Assembly: GCA_023426125.1 (NCBI GenBank)
Contig: JAFABI010000100.1
Span: 62,001-126,000 of the forward strand
Direction of reading: 5' to 3'
From: Bacillota bacterium
GTDB lineage: Bacteria > Bacillota > Clostridia > Acetivibrionales > DTU013
Length of the DNA stretch: 64,000 nucleotides
The position numbers and the translations under genes are program-made. The notes under the pieces are model-generated. The model was given only the letters and a program-made list of their open reading frames with translations, was not told where the DNA came from and searched no databases. This document shows positions 33,210 through 41,287 of this stretch, one piece after another (within the stretch, counting starts at the first letter, position 1; every line of letters starts with the position of its first letter).

Positions 33210-34199
33210 TTACTCTCTATTCCATTTTCCGGCCGATTTATGCCCATCCGGGCTAAAATCCAATATTTCGAAGTGCTTCATTACGGGGGTGAAAGTATTG
33301 TCCATGGCGTAATACAGATCCACTTCGCCGATCATCTCAACCGTTGCACGGCCAAATACAGGCAGTGGCACCTTGATTTCATTTGATCCGCCGGCGGCCT
33401 TAACCAGGCTTATTCTGGAATTTTCGCTTATTTCAACCGGCGTTGGCTCCACCCATGAGCTTTCATAGGACTTATTGCTTTCCTCCTCCGTTTCATACCC
33501 CGAAGAATCCGAGATGTCAAAAGCGGCTGCAAAAGACAGCGCATCATTTTTTATCTCCAGCTTGCCTTTTCCTTGATACGTGAAAGCAAAACCGTTGGAA
33601 AAATCCGATAGACTGCTATCTGTTGAAAATGAATAGGATTTGCCTGTTTTATAGCTGTACGCATAGAAATAATTTAAAGAAAATGCCGCTCCGGTTTCGG
33701 GTATGATGAGAAAGACATCCCTGGCGCCATCTCCATCCAGATCCGAAAATTCAAAGCTTGCCATGACTCCGGCCAATCCTGCGGGCTTTTTTATGAATGT
33801 TGTCGTAACAACTTCATCTCCATCCGTTATTCTCAGTATGCCTTCCAGTTCTCCGGCATCAGCCCCTCCTGTGCCTTCCGTCTGGACAAGAAGCGCTTCC
33901 ACTTCTTCATTGACCCCGTCGGCATCCAGATCGACGCTTGCGCTCTGTAAAAGCTGAGGTTTGGTTTCTGAACCATTGTTTCCGTCATTATTACCGGGTT
34001 CAACCTGAGAACCCTCAACTGTTGAGGGTTCCGTCGTATTTTCTGTCGACTGGACTTCAGTGTTCTGGCTACTGGAGCTTTCGGTATAGCTATCTGAGAT
34101 ATCGGTATTTATTGCATCTTTATCTTTCCCACAGCCTGCTGCAGCTATTGCCACAACCAAAGCCAGGAATATTGCTATGGACCTCTTTTTCAAATTCAT
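33210..34199 (-). CDS. Lipoprotein with calcium-loop-like repeats
   Basis: 329-aa secreted lipoprotein. The signal peptide ends in a lipobox AAAGC at about residue 23. A long Ser/Thr/Asn/Glu-rich linker follows (to about residue 80). The rest is beta-rich with two Asp-rich loops, DLDADGVNEEVEALL and DLDGDGARDVFLIIP, like those of FG-GAP/VCBS-type calcium loops, and has a cluster FGRATVEMIGEVDLYYAMD near the end. No function is recognised. The 3D-domain gene lies 51 bases upstream. Confidence 0.65.
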   Translation of the reverse strand: MNLKKRSIAIFLALVVAIAAAGCGKDKDAINTDISDSYTESSSSQNTEVQSTENTTEPSTVEGSQVEPGNNDGNNGSETKPQLLQSASVDLDADGVNEEVEALLVQTEGTGGADAGELEGILRITDGDEVVTTTFIKKPAGLAGVMASFEFSDLDGDGARDVFLIIPETGAAFSLNYFYAYSYKTGKSYSFSTDSSLSDFSNGFAFTYQGKGKLEIKNDALSFAAAFDISDSSGYETEEESNKSYESSWVEPTPVEISENSRISLVKAAGGSNEIKVPLPVFGRATVEMIGEVDLYYAMDNTFTPVMKHFEILDFSPDGHKSAGKWNRE

Positions 34200-34250
34200 C
34201 ACCCGTATATAATGATACGATAAATCAATCCATAAGTAAACCCTGTCCCT

Positions 34251-35117
34251 TTACAGTTTCAAATCCGTGATATTACCTTTGCCCAGCCTCACCAGATATA
34301 CCTCCCATTTTCTTGAGCCCAACTGCTGAGCAAATTCCTTGTCCAGGACAGAGAAGTCAAACCTGTATTTTCCCTTTATGGCACTGCCTGTATCCATGGC
34401 TACGGTATATCCGAGACCTTTAATGTAAAAGACCGTTCCAAAAGGCCAATACTTTGTATCAACTGCAAGGGTCACTCCCGGAACAATTGGTTTGCCGGAA
34501 TTGGTGATGCCCTTATTGTTCCCGCACTCTTCTACGCTGGGGGTATAAGCCGTTCCAAGAAATTTGCCCACATATTTTCCCTTGTTGATGCTGTTGCGCG
34601 GCTCCAGATTTTCGAAGAACGAAAAGCTCTGTGGTTTTACTCCCACCGATGCCGCCATTTTCAAAGAATTTTGAAGCGCTATGTTATCATCGACCAATTC
34701 CTGGTTTTTCTTTTTCAATTCGTTGAATTGCTCTTTTAACTCCTCCAACTGCCGGGAGAAGTCCGCGCTGCCTCTGGAAACCTTGTCATAACCTTCCTTG
34801 AGCAAGCTGTTTTCATCCTTCAGCGATTCAATTTCTCCAGCCAAAGCCGTATTCATGTTTTCCAACTGAGCTCTGCTTTTACCCAGATCAGCCTTGTCGG
34901 CACTGACTACCGCCACAGCCTTATATGCCTCTGACAGCTGAGCCTTTAATTCCTTATAGGATTGAAGTACGATATAGTTGTTTACACATAAGAAAGCAAC
35001 CAAAAGAAAAAGAATCAATACCGCCCAGAGATATCCACCCTTCCTTTTGCTGTTTATCCGGTAGTATCTTGCTTGTCTTCGAGGCTGAACGTTATCTGCT
35101 GCCTCAAAACCTGACAT
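34251..35117 (-). CDS. 3D-domain cell wall protein with coiled coil
   Basis: 288-aa protein with a basic N-terminus, one membrane segment (LWAVLILFLLVAFLCVNNYIVL), a coiled coil of about 120 residues (ELKAQLSEAYKAV...LEELKEQFNELKKKNQELVDD) and a C-terminal 3D domain. The 3D domain shows FLGTAYTPSVEECG, TLAVDTKYWPFGTVFYI and VAMDTGSAIKGKYRFDFSV, with its conserved Asp residues. Such proteins are murein lytic-transglycosylase-like (MltA/YabE-related) enzymes at the cell surface. GGGAGG before the ATG sets the start ten codons into a longer frame. Confidence 0.85.
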   Translation of the reverse strand: MSGFEAADNVQPRRQARYYRINSKRKGGYLWAVLILFLLVAFLCVNNYIVLQSYKELKAQLSEAYKAVAVVSADKADLGKSRAQLENMNTALAGEIESLKDENSLLKEGYDKVSRGSADFSRQLEELKEQFNELKKKNQELVDDNIALQNSLKMAASVGVKPQSFSFFENLEPRNSINKGKYVGKFLGTAYTPSVEECGNNKGITNSGKPIVPGVTLAVDTKYWPFGTVFYIKGLGYTVAMDTGSAIKGKYRFDFSVLDKEFAQQLGSRKWEVYLVRLGKGNITDLKL

Positions 35118-35325
35118 AAAACATCCTCCCTGCAACGAATTTTCCAAATAATGTATATTATATTATCCACCGATTTACCAAGGATTATTCATATGGTTAT
35201 TTTTGCAAGAGATTTCAGTATTGAAATTCCTCCGATAATTTCCAGATTATCATCAATTTAGGCGGAAGGCAGATATTAACACATCCTATTTTTGAATAAA
35301 ATTATAAATATACCTGTTTTTATTC

Positions 35326-35354
35326 TTGTCAACGCAATTCTTTTGTGCTATAAT
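35326..35354 (+). promoter_or_regulatory. Promoter of tRNA-Pro
   Basis: TTGTCA, a 17-base spacer and a perfect TATAAT, 14 bases before the tRNA. Confidence 0.8.
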
Positions 35355-35368
35355 TCAAAATGCGTTAA

Positions 35369-35446
35369 CGGGGTGTAGCTCAGTTTGGCTAGAGTGCTTG
35401 CTTGGGGTGCAAGAGGTCGCGTGTTCAAGTCACGTCACTCCGACCA
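35369..35446 (+). tRNA. tRNA-Pro (anticodon GGG)
   Basis: A 78-base cloverleaf: acceptor CGGGGTG/CACTCCG with one G-T pair, anticodon loop TTGGGGT with anticodon GGG, T-arm GTGTTCAAGTCAC, discriminator A and encoded CCA. Confidence 0.95.
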
Positions 35447-35449
35447 TGG

Positions 35450-35490
35450 AAATAAGCGGATTTCAGAGATTTTGAATCCGCTTATTTTTT
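35450..35490 (+). terminator. Terminator of tRNA-Pro
   Basis: AATAAGCGGATT and AATCCGCTTATT form a 12-bp stem followed by TTTTATTTT. Confidence 0.85.
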
Positions 35491-35529
35491 ATTTTGCTCC
35501 CAATTTGCCTTTCGTATAAAATAACATAT

Positions 35530-35561
35530 AAATCTAAAAAGCCTTATGGCTTTTTAGATTT
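35530..35561. terminator. Hairpin AAATCTAAAAAGCC / GGCTTTTTAGATTT
   Basis: A perfect 14-bp stem with a TTAT loop, 40 bases after the tRNA terminator. It may be a second terminator or a remnant of another unit. The remaining sequence to 35788 is AT-rich with no gene. Confidence 0.55.
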
Positions 35562-35788
35562 ATTATACTTTTTCATAAATACCCGTCTGTTTTGATCAGG
35601 TGATTGGTGTAACCTTTTTAAACATTTTGGCCTCCTTCACATTCCTTTCATATTTTAATAGAGCCTTGCCCCTACGCCATATTGTGAAAAATCCGAAGTT
35701 TTGGTTAACATAATAATAATTATTAGTAACTTCTATGTAAAAATTTCATATCATAAACTATAAATGTTAAATATAAGGAGGCCTTATA

Positions 35789-36034
35789 ATGCCCGAAATG
35801 TTTGATAACAAAGGTAAAATCAGTCCAGTCAGTAATGCTTGCCATGATCCATCAATGGGTATGATCCCAGGACCCTTTGGGGATCCTGCAGTAATGCCTT
35901 TTGGTTCATTTGGTGAACACCAATTCCCTATACACCAAATGCATCATATTCACCACCATATGCATCATCATTTTCATCACCATATCCATCATTTCGAACA
36001 GAGCCATGGTGGTTTTCAGGGAATGGGCTATTAA
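35789..36034 (+). CDS. Histidine-rich small protein (81 aa)
   Basis: Product with 17 His among its last 40 residues, arranged as HQMHHIHHHMHHHFHHHIHH, plus Met, Gly and Pro. No signal peptide or membrane helix. Such sequences bind Ni, Cu or Zn; similar His-rich short proteins are known as spore coat or metal-storage proteins. AAGGAGG seven bases before the ATG makes the start certain. It sits between the tRNA-Pro gene and the tRNA-Pro fragment with other small unusual proteins. Function is inferred only. Confidence 0.75.
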   Translation: MPEMFDNKGKISPVSNACHDPSMGMIPGPFGDPAVMPFGSFGEHQFPIHQMHHIHHHMHHHFHHHIHHFEQSHGGFQGMGY

Positions 36035-36218
36035 ACTTCTCGGGCTTTGGTTAACAAAGCCCTTCTTACATAAATCCCGGCAGCCCGCATCATCTCCCTT
36101 ATCACGGGCCTGGATATGGGCTTGCGGCATAAACCACGGACTGAATAATCTACACCTGGTGTGATTTGTTTAAACATTTTAGCCTCTTACTTCATATAAA
36201 TGTAGTGGGGTGATTTCT

Positions 36219-36410
36219 TTGTCTTGCTTCGGTCTTAATGCTTTACAATTGGCAATTGTTGCGGCTATCATAACGGTTATTGCTGATTCAATCGGCCTTG
36301 TAGCTGCAGTAACCGCAGAGAGCGAGGAGCAGCAAAGCACGGCTGAGGAAAAACAGGTTATCGAAGATCAGATACGCTATCTGCAAAATAAGCTCCGGAA
36401 TCTACAATAA
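36219..36410 (+). CDS. Small membrane protein (63 aa), Clostridium-type
   Basis: One hydrophobic segment near the N-terminus (LNALQLAIVAAIITVIADSIGLVAAV) followed by a charged helix (AEEKQVIEDQIRYLQNKLRNLQ). Many clostridia encode similar short proteins that begin with a Ser-Cys-Phe/Ile-Gly-Leu pattern. TTG is taken as start because GGGGTG lies six bases upstream; the frame is open from a GTG nine bases earlier. Its upstream region shares a motif with that of the His-rich gene. Confidence 0.6.
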   Translation: MSCFGLNALQLAIVAAIITVIADSIGLVAAVTAESEEQQSTAEEKQVIEDQIRYLQNKLRNLQ

Positions 36411-36642
36411 GTCACAAAGTCCTGATATTGTGAAATAATCCGGCAACTCAGTTATTGATTCTGTGTTCTAATTTGCATATTTTTTCATTAAAAACCATAC
36501 GAACTTCTGTAAGCGTATTTGCTATTGGCATGGACATGTCAGCTTTTTCTGTTATCTGTTCTTCCTAAACATAATTTTTAAGTAACATATTTTGTAAACC
36601 ATTCATAAAATACACTATAACTTACTTTAGGAGGTATATTCT

Positions 36643-36768
36643 ATGGGCGGCAATATAGGCGGTATAGGTGGTATAGGTGGTATTTTCGATGGTAACTGTG
36701 AGGTCTTGTTTTTCATACTCGTTTTCCTCCTGCTGTTTTGGAGAGGGGACAAATGCGGTTGCTACTAA
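36643..36768 (+). CDS. Gly-rich small membrane protein (41 aa)
   Basis: Peptide with Gly-Ile-Gly repeats at the N-terminus (GGNIGGIGGIGGIF), then CEVLFFILVFLLLFW and a polar end with two Cys (KCGCY). This is the layout of small YjcZ-like and spore-associated tail-anchored peptides of Firmicutes. AGGAGG eight bases before the ATG and a terminator right after the stop show that it is a real gene. Confidence 0.75.
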   Translation: MGGNIGGIGGIGGIFDGNCEVLFFILVFLLLFWRGDKCGCY

Positions 36769-36783
36769 AACCTAGACACCGCT

Positions 36784-36806
36784 GCTACCGTTAATACGGT
36801 AGCTTT
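36784..36806 (+). terminator. Terminator of the Gly-rich peptide gene
   Basis: GCTACCGT and ACGGTAGC pair around TAAT, followed by TTTCCCTTT. The gap from here to 37332 holds the tRNA-Pro fragment and no gene I trust. Confidence 0.75.
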
Positions 36807-37009
36807 CCCTTTACTTACCGCAATTTTTTTAGTCCTTATATAACTCCCCCAGTGGCAATATAGTTCACATAAACATAAGAAACAATATTCAGTATTGATC
36901 CAACCAAAAGGAGAACAATAATCTTTGTCGCTTCAGTAACATCATATAAGCACCATACTCTATGATCTTCCTTTTGCCTGGGTCCGGATCCTGAATAATA
37001 ATAGAATAA

Positions 37010-37057
37010 TTGCTTGGGGTGCAAGAGGTCGCCTGTTCAAGTCAGGTCACTCCGACC
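37010..37057 (+). other. 3' fragment of a tRNA-Pro gene
   Basis: Starts at the anticodon stem of tRNA-Pro (TTGCTTGGGGTGCAAGAGGT) and runs to the acceptor end (TCACTCCGACC). It differs from the intact gene by two paired changes in the T-stem (CTGTTCAAGTCAG against GTGTTCAAGTCAC), so the T-stem is preserved. The 5' half is missing. This is what an attachment-site copy left by an element that integrates into a tRNA gene looks like; the 1.6 kb between the two copies holds only small genes and no integrase. Confidence 0.75.
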
Positions 37058-37332
37058 CAGATTTTTGTCGAAGGAAGTTAATTTCGAAAGCGAGTCGACT
37101 TCTTTTGTTTGCGTGGTAAAATAATCTTTAGAGTGGCGTTATGGCTATAATGCGTAAAGATGCGGGATATTTGGGTGCCTCGTTATATGCACCATGAAAG
37201 GTTATGTTTTTTTATTTCTTTTTCATATAATCCGGGGTAAACAAATTATGTAACCCCATGTGTTCCATCTTCATATGATATTGTATAAATAAGTGTAGTT
37301 ATGTTTTGCATTCACGTGCAGGAGGGTTGTAT

Positions 37333-37851
37333 ATGCAATATTATTTCCGTGACCAGATTCAAAATGCCGGGGTAATGCCCATGCCGGTTCAGAATACAGG
37401 TATGATGCCCATGGCAGGTCAGAACACAGGTATGATGCCTATGGCAGGTCAGAACACAGGTATGATGCCTATGGCAGGCCAATTTAACCCAATGATGAAT
37501 ATGGAGCAGCAGCAGCTGGAATCCATGTATCCAAACACATACAATATAATCCAGCCTCATGTAGAGAATATGTGTAACGCTATGGAGGCCCAGCAGGGTA
37601 AAAAGTGTCCGTCCTCCGAAGAAGTGAATAAAATGGTAGATAAGATTTATGCAAATGTCGAGAGCGAAGTTGAAGCGGCTGTCAAGCAAGGCGGAACCGA
37701 GAGGGAAAGACAGTTCTACGGCGGCGGAAGACGCCTTTTACGGGATTTTATCGGCGTACTGTTGATTAGCGACCTGATCCGCAGAAGAAGACCGTTCTTT
37801 GGGTATCCGGGATTCTTTGGCGGTTTCCCATATGGCGGATACTTTTATTAA
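37333..37851 (+). CDS. Met/Gln-rich repeat protein, possibly spore coat (172 aa)
   Basis: N-terminal third contains tandem decapeptides of the type GQNTGMMPMA (three copies, the DNA repeat being 30 bp at about 37386-37475). The middle has a conserved-looking helix region (YNIIQPHVENMCNAMEAQQG, CPSSEEVNKMVDKIYANVE), and the C-terminus is basic and aromatic (RRLLRDFIGVLLISDLIRRRRPFFGYPGFFGGFPYGGYFY). The Gly/Tyr/Phe tail and the repeats suggest a coat or surface protein. AGGAGG before the ATG sets the start nine codons inside a longer frame. Confidence 0.7.
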   Translation: MQYYFRDQIQNAGVMPMPVQNTGMMPMAGQNTGMMPMAGQNTGMMPMAGQFNPMMNMEQQQLESMYPNTYNIIQPHVENMCNAMEAQQGKKCPSSEEVNKMVDKIYANVESEVEAAVKQGGTERERQFYGGGRRLLRDFIGVLLISDLIRRRRPFFGYPGFFGGFPYGGYFY

Positions 37852-37899
37852 TGATTCGTGCCGGCAACGCACTCACCATAATTCGTCTTTCATTATATT

Positions 37900-37941
37900 T
37901 TTCAGAAATATCGCGTGCACCCTGACGCGATATTTCTGAAA
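37900..37941. repeat. 16-bp perfect inverted repeat
   Basis: TTTCAGAAATATCGCG and its exact complement are separated by 10 bases. It lacks a T run on either strand, so it is not a standard terminator, although it follows the repeat protein gene. Confidence 0.6.
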
Positions 37942-38011
37942 GGCTGATCATATGTGCCGCTGTCGTATTCATCAAAGCTGCATGACTGTTCGGGGCTGTC
38001 TCAAAATATAC

Positions 38012-38034
38012 GGACGCGCAATGCGCGCCCCTGC
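38012..38034. repeat. GC-rich palindrome, family B
   Basis: GGACGCGCAATGCGCGCCCC followed by TGC. It is nearly identical to the copy at 10519. Confidence 0.6.
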
Positions 38035-38065
38035 ACTTTTTCATTACCGGGAGACATCGATGAAG

Positions 38066-38677
38066 TTACCTGTTATACGTGCCTTCCGCATTGTTATCCT
38101 TTGCCATCAGTCCTGCTTCTATCCCATATCCCAGGCCGGACCAATTAAAAGCTTCCGGCTTGTTGATATCCTCATGTTCTCCTTCTGCCGGAGGTAATTT
38201 CAAAAGCCAGTCCACAGACATTTTATCAAGGTTGAAAACTGCTAATCCAGTCTGCCTTATATAATTGTCATCTGTAAAGCCATAGGATAAAAGTACTTTT
38301 TTGCTGTCGGGACACCATTCCACAAAATTCACATAGGGATCGGGTCTTTGATTTTCTCCTATTTTAAAATCGTATTTATCGGCATTCTCGATAAGGTATT
38401 TGAATATTCCCGTCTCATGTTCCTTATTTTCGACGGTATCCAGAATAACGGTATCAATCCATGTTCTTGCCACGGTAGTAACCGCGACCCATTTGCTGTC
38501 AGGTGACCAGACACCTGTCTTTTCTCCGTTTTTTGGCTCGGAAGCAGCCGGATCGATCCAGGCCTGTGAATCTTCCGTATTTATCGGAGTTTCTTTTTCC
38601 GGAGCCCGAAGCGTACACCCGGTTGACAGAAAAAGGATAAACAGGATGATCATCATTTTTGCATTGGTATTTTTCAT
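38066..38677 (-). CDS. Lipoprotein with TolB-like repeats
   Basis: 203-aa lipoprotein with lipobox STGC at about residue 21. The mature part carries PD40/TolB-like beta-propeller fragments (GVWSPDSKWVAVTTVART, VEWCPDSKKVLLSYGFTD), too few for a full propeller. No function is recognised. No strong ribosome binding site is visible apart from GGAGG near 38683. Confidence 0.6.
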   Translation of the reverse strand: MKNTNAKMMIILFILFLSTGCTLRAPEKETPINTEDSQAWIDPAASEPKNGEKTGVWSPDSKWVAVTTVARTWIDTVILDTVENKEHETGIFKYLIENADKYDFKIGENQRPDPYVNFVEWCPDSKKVLLSYGFTDDNYIRQTGLAVFNLDKMSVDWLLKLPPAEGEHEDINKPEAFNWSGLGYGIEAGLMAKDNNAEGTYNR

Positions 38678-38818
38678 GGAGCCTCCAGGTTATTATTCAT
38701 CTAAAGATAGACTGTAAGCCGCTGTAAAAAGTTCCATAATTACAGTGCGCAGGGTAAAAAAAAGTCAAGAGAGCATCCTATCCCTCCGACTTTTGGCTTT
38801 TAGGCGCACTGAAAGCAT

Positions 38819-38950
38819 AACTTCCCATTGTTCTGTAAATACCGGCTGCACAGGCGAGCAGCAAATGCAAAGCATTTACTGCCAGTCCAGGCAGTTGTGG
38901 AAAGCATTTTCAGAAACTTATGCGGGATGTTATTGTTTCACCAGTGCCTA
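38819..38950. repeat. Palindromic dispersed repeat, family A copy 2
   Basis: Carries GGCGAGCAGCAAATGCAAAG as in copy 1 and inverted flanks (TTCTGTAAAT..., ...TTTCAGAAAC). It occupies most of the gap between the lipoprotein and the 54-aa gene. Confidence 0.65.
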
Positions 38951-38956
38951 CCGAAA

Positions 38957-39121
38957 TTAAGATTTTCCTTTTACCAGAATATAAATAACATATGCAACAA
39001 AAGCTACAACTGCAATGGGTAGGACTACTGCAACTGCGAATTTCAAAAGCTTCAATGCTATTATTACCAATACGGCCAGAATAGCAAATGTCAAAATAGT
39101 TTTAAGAACGTTATTTTTCAT
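38957..39121 (-). CDS. Small two-helix membrane protein (54 aa)
   Basis: Almost wholly hydrophobic peptide: LKTILTFAILAVLVIIALKLL and FAVAVVLPIAVVAFVAYVIYILV, with a basic end (KGKS). GAGGTG seven bases before the ATG. It follows the class V aminotransferase gene by about 45 bases on the same strand and may be co-transcribed. No function is recognised. Confidence 0.65.
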   Translation of the reverse strand: MKNNVLKTILTFAILAVLVIIALKLLKFAVAVVLPIAVVAFVAYVIYILVKGKS

Positions 39122-39166
39122 ATTTTTTCACCTCGTATAATTCTACGGGGAATAAGAAAGAATGTC

Positions 39167-40321
39167 TTATAATTGCATGCTCCTCCGCGAAATTTTTTCC
39201 AGAGCTCTTATCACAAAATCGATTTCTTGCATCGTATTAAAATATCCCGGGCTGAATCTTACAATCCCCGTATCCGAAGTCCGCAATCTGCGATGGGCCG
39301 CAGGAGCGCAATGAAGGCCTGCCCGTGTGGCAATCCCGAATTCTTTGTCAAGCATATAGCTGATTTCCGTAGAATCGAAGCCTTCGAAGTTCACAGCCGC
39401 GATTCCGGAATTACAGGCCTTTTCAAGCCTGCTATACAGGCGCGCCCCCTTTATTTCCCTTATTCCTTCAAGAAGCCTTGCGGTAAGCGCATACTTGTGA
39501 TTACAAATATGGTCGGTACCTTTTTCATTGATAAATTCAATCCCTTTGCACAGCCCGACGATTCCGGGTGTATTCAGTGTCCCGCTTTCCAACAGGTCAG
39601 GCATAAAATCGGGCTGGAACATGCTTTCGGAATTGCTGCCGGTCCCTCCTTCACACAGGCATCTTAGCTTTACTCCCTGCCGGACATAGACCCCGCCGGT
39701 ACCTTGAGGCCCCATAAGTCCTTTATGGCCGGGAAATGCAAGCAGATCGGCATTCAGGTCCTCTACATCCAGGGAAATTGAGCCCGCTCCCTGGGATGCA
39801 TCCAGAAGAAACAGGATGCCGGCTTCCCTGGCAATCCTGCCGATTTCCTTCACCGGCATGATGATGCCGTTTACATTGGAGGATAAAGTGCTGATTATCA
39901 TTGCCGTATCATGCCTGATGCTTTTTTTTACCTGCTCCGGCTCCACTTCTCCCAATTCGTTTCCTTCAATGACTGTGGTTTTTATTCCAAGGTCCCTTTC
40001 AAGGGTTTTCAAGGGCCTCATCACCGAATTATGCTCCATGCAGGTTGTGATTACATGCACTCCCGGTTCCAGCGCGCCTTTGATGGCGATATTCAGGGCC
40101 TCTGTTGCATTTTTCGTGAAGCACAGCTGCATGGGATCTTTTATATTGAAGAAGCTGCCTATTACCTCCCGTGCCTTTGTTACCGCCCTTCCTGCTTCCA
40201 TGGACAGGTAATGGCCGCCGCGCCCGGGATTTGCACAATATTGCCGCATGCACCTTGCCATCTCCATCGATACTCTTTCGGGTTTGGGAAAGGAAGTTGC
40301 CGCATTGTCAAGATAGATCAT
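39167..40321 (-). CDS. Class V aminotransferase, cysteine desulfurase family
   Basis: PLP enzyme of the cysteine desulfurase/selenocysteine lyase type. The N-terminus is YLDNAATSFPKPE; the PLP lysine lies in LLAFPGHKGLMGPQGTGGVYV, and a conserved His in TTCMEHNSVMRP stacks on the cofactor. A Cys in LHCAPAAH near residue 355 may be the persulfide carrier (RAGLHCAPAAH). GAGGG before the ATG sets the start four codons inside a longer frame. No iscU or other partner is adjacent, so the sulfur acceptor is unknown. Confidence 0.88.
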   Translation of the reverse strand: MIYLDNAATSFPKPERVSMEMARCMRQYCANPGRGGHYLSMEAGRAVTKAREVIGSFFNIKDPMQLCFTKNATEALNIAIKGALEPGVHVITTCMEHNSVMRPLKTLERDLGIKTTVIEGNELGEVEPEQVKKSIRHDTAMIISTLSSNVNGIIMPVKEIGRIAREAGILFLLDASQGAGSISLDVEDLNADLLAFPGHKGLMGPQGTGGVYVRQGVKLRCLCEGGTGSNSESMFQPDFMPDLLESGTLNTPGIVGLCKGIEFINEKGTDHICNHKYALTARLLEGIREIKGARLYSRLEKACNSGIAAVNFEGFDSTEISYMLDKEFGIATRAGLHCAPAAHRRLRTSDTGIVRFSPGYFNTMQEIDFVIRALEKISRRSMQL

Positions 40322-40393
40322 AACTGCCCTCATTTAACGTTTTTACTATTATTGTATGACCGGCGGCGTCCTCTTGTTTACAGAAGACAAAAT

Positions 40394-40422
40394 TTAAAAA
40401 CCGCAGACGTTGAATTCTGCGG
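40394..40422 (-). terminator. Terminator of the TM1266/ECF unit
   Basis: On the minus strand CCGCAGAATT and the pairing CTGCGG form the stem and TTTTTAAATTTT follows. Confidence 0.75.
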
Positions 40423-40482
40423 CTGATTTACTGCCATTTGAGCCCGGGCTTTTTCGCCTTATGCATTCTTTTAGGACCGTCC

Positions 40483-40989
40483 CTATACTTTCACCGCTTT
40501 TTCCAGTGCCTTTAGAACCAATATCGCCAGTACCCCTCCAACGACAGCGGTGATCAACTGAGGCCAGCTGAATGAAGCAACAAGTATTGCGGCTTTGCTC
40601 TCAGGGATTCCCATCATCCGCACAAACAAATTCACAGCGGCCGTCAGAAATCCGAATTTTAACAAAGCCCCTGCCGCGATTCCTGCCAATGGCTTCTTTT
40701 TCAGTAAAAAGAAGGCCAGGACGAGAATAAAGTTACCTGCGGCAATGAAAGGTGCAAAGGGCAATGGGATGGTTGCGCCTGTCAGTATTGCCCCAAAGGG
40801 TGATAAAACGGAAACAACCGCGCCTCCCGCCAGCCCGGTATAAACGGCCGCTACCAGCAGGCATGCATTCACCAGCGGACCGACAATGAACTGGTTGAAC
40901 TGTCCCAGAGGTATATACCTCCCCAATGTCTGGAAAAGTATAGTTAAGGCCAGTAGAATGGCCGTTCGCGTAATAATCCTGATGTTCAT
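40483..40989 (-). CDS. ECF transporter S component
   Basis: 168-aa membrane protein with five or six hydrophobic helices. It matches ECF substrate-binding subunits: the N-terminal ITRTAILLALTILFQTLGRYIP is the usual first helix with a basic start, and the internal VVSVLSPFGAILTG and PFAPFIAAGNFILV loops fit. No energising EcfA/EcfT genes are present, so it probably uses the shared group II module encoded elsewhere. The vitamin or metal it binds cannot be told from sequence. GGAGG precedes the ATG. It follows the TM1266-family gene by 20 bases. Confidence 0.78.
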   Translation of the reverse strand: MNIRIITRTAILLALTILFQTLGRYIPLGQFNQFIVGPLVNACLLVAAVYTGLAGGAVVSVLSPFGAILTGATIPLPFAPFIAAGNFILVLAFFLLKKKPLAGIAAGALLKFGFLTAAVNLFVRMMGIPESKAAILVASFSWPQLITAVVGGVLAILVLKALEKAVKV

Positions 40990-41009
40990 TTCTTTACCTC
41001 CGTATTTTT

Positions 41010-41261
41010 TCAGCTCAACAGGCCGACTTTGACTTTTATCCCCTTGATGCTCCCGAGCTTTCCGCTTAATGCCCCGATGTCGTCGTTTGAACCGTCCGCG
41101 ATGATGGATATTACTGCGATGCCTCTTTCCTTATAGGGTATACCCATCCTTCCGACAATAATACCGGCAAACGCACTTAAAACTTCATTCACTTTTTCAG
41201 CTGCCTCTTCCCTGTTTTTTACGGCAATTCCGATCACGGCTATCCTGTTGTCCATTTTCAA
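41010..41261 (-). CDS. TM1266 family putative regulator (iron-hydrogenase system)
   Basis: 83-aa ferredoxin-like fold protein related to the ligand-binding domain of NikR. Motifs: NRIAVIGIAVKNREEAAEKVNEVL, FAGIIVGRMGIPYKERGIAVIS and a C-terminal GIKVKVGLLS. Members often lie next to [FeFe]-hydrogenase maturation genes and are annotated as putative regulators, but no hydrogenase gene is in this window. Here it is paired with an ECF S component, which could point to metal or cofactor supply. GAGGA precedes the ATG; a second ATG follows two codons later. Confidence 0.85.
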   Translation of the reverse strand: MKMDNRIAVIGIAVKNREEAAEKVNEVLSAFAGIIVGRMGIPYKERGIAVISIIADGSNDDIGALSGKLGSIKGIKVKVGLLS

Positions 41262-41287
41262 TTCCTCATCGTATGTTTAGCATCAGT

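Noticed and set aside
36836..37024. 62-aa minus-strand frame with a hydrophobic C-terminus
   Set aside because: It starts at TTG inside the tRNA-Pro fragment, has no ribosome binding site and no better internal start. A decayed membrane-protein gene remains possible.
37386..37475. 30-bp tandem repeats considered as a CRISPR array
   Set aside because: The units are directly adjacent with no spacers and are translated in frame as GQNTGMMPMA repeats.
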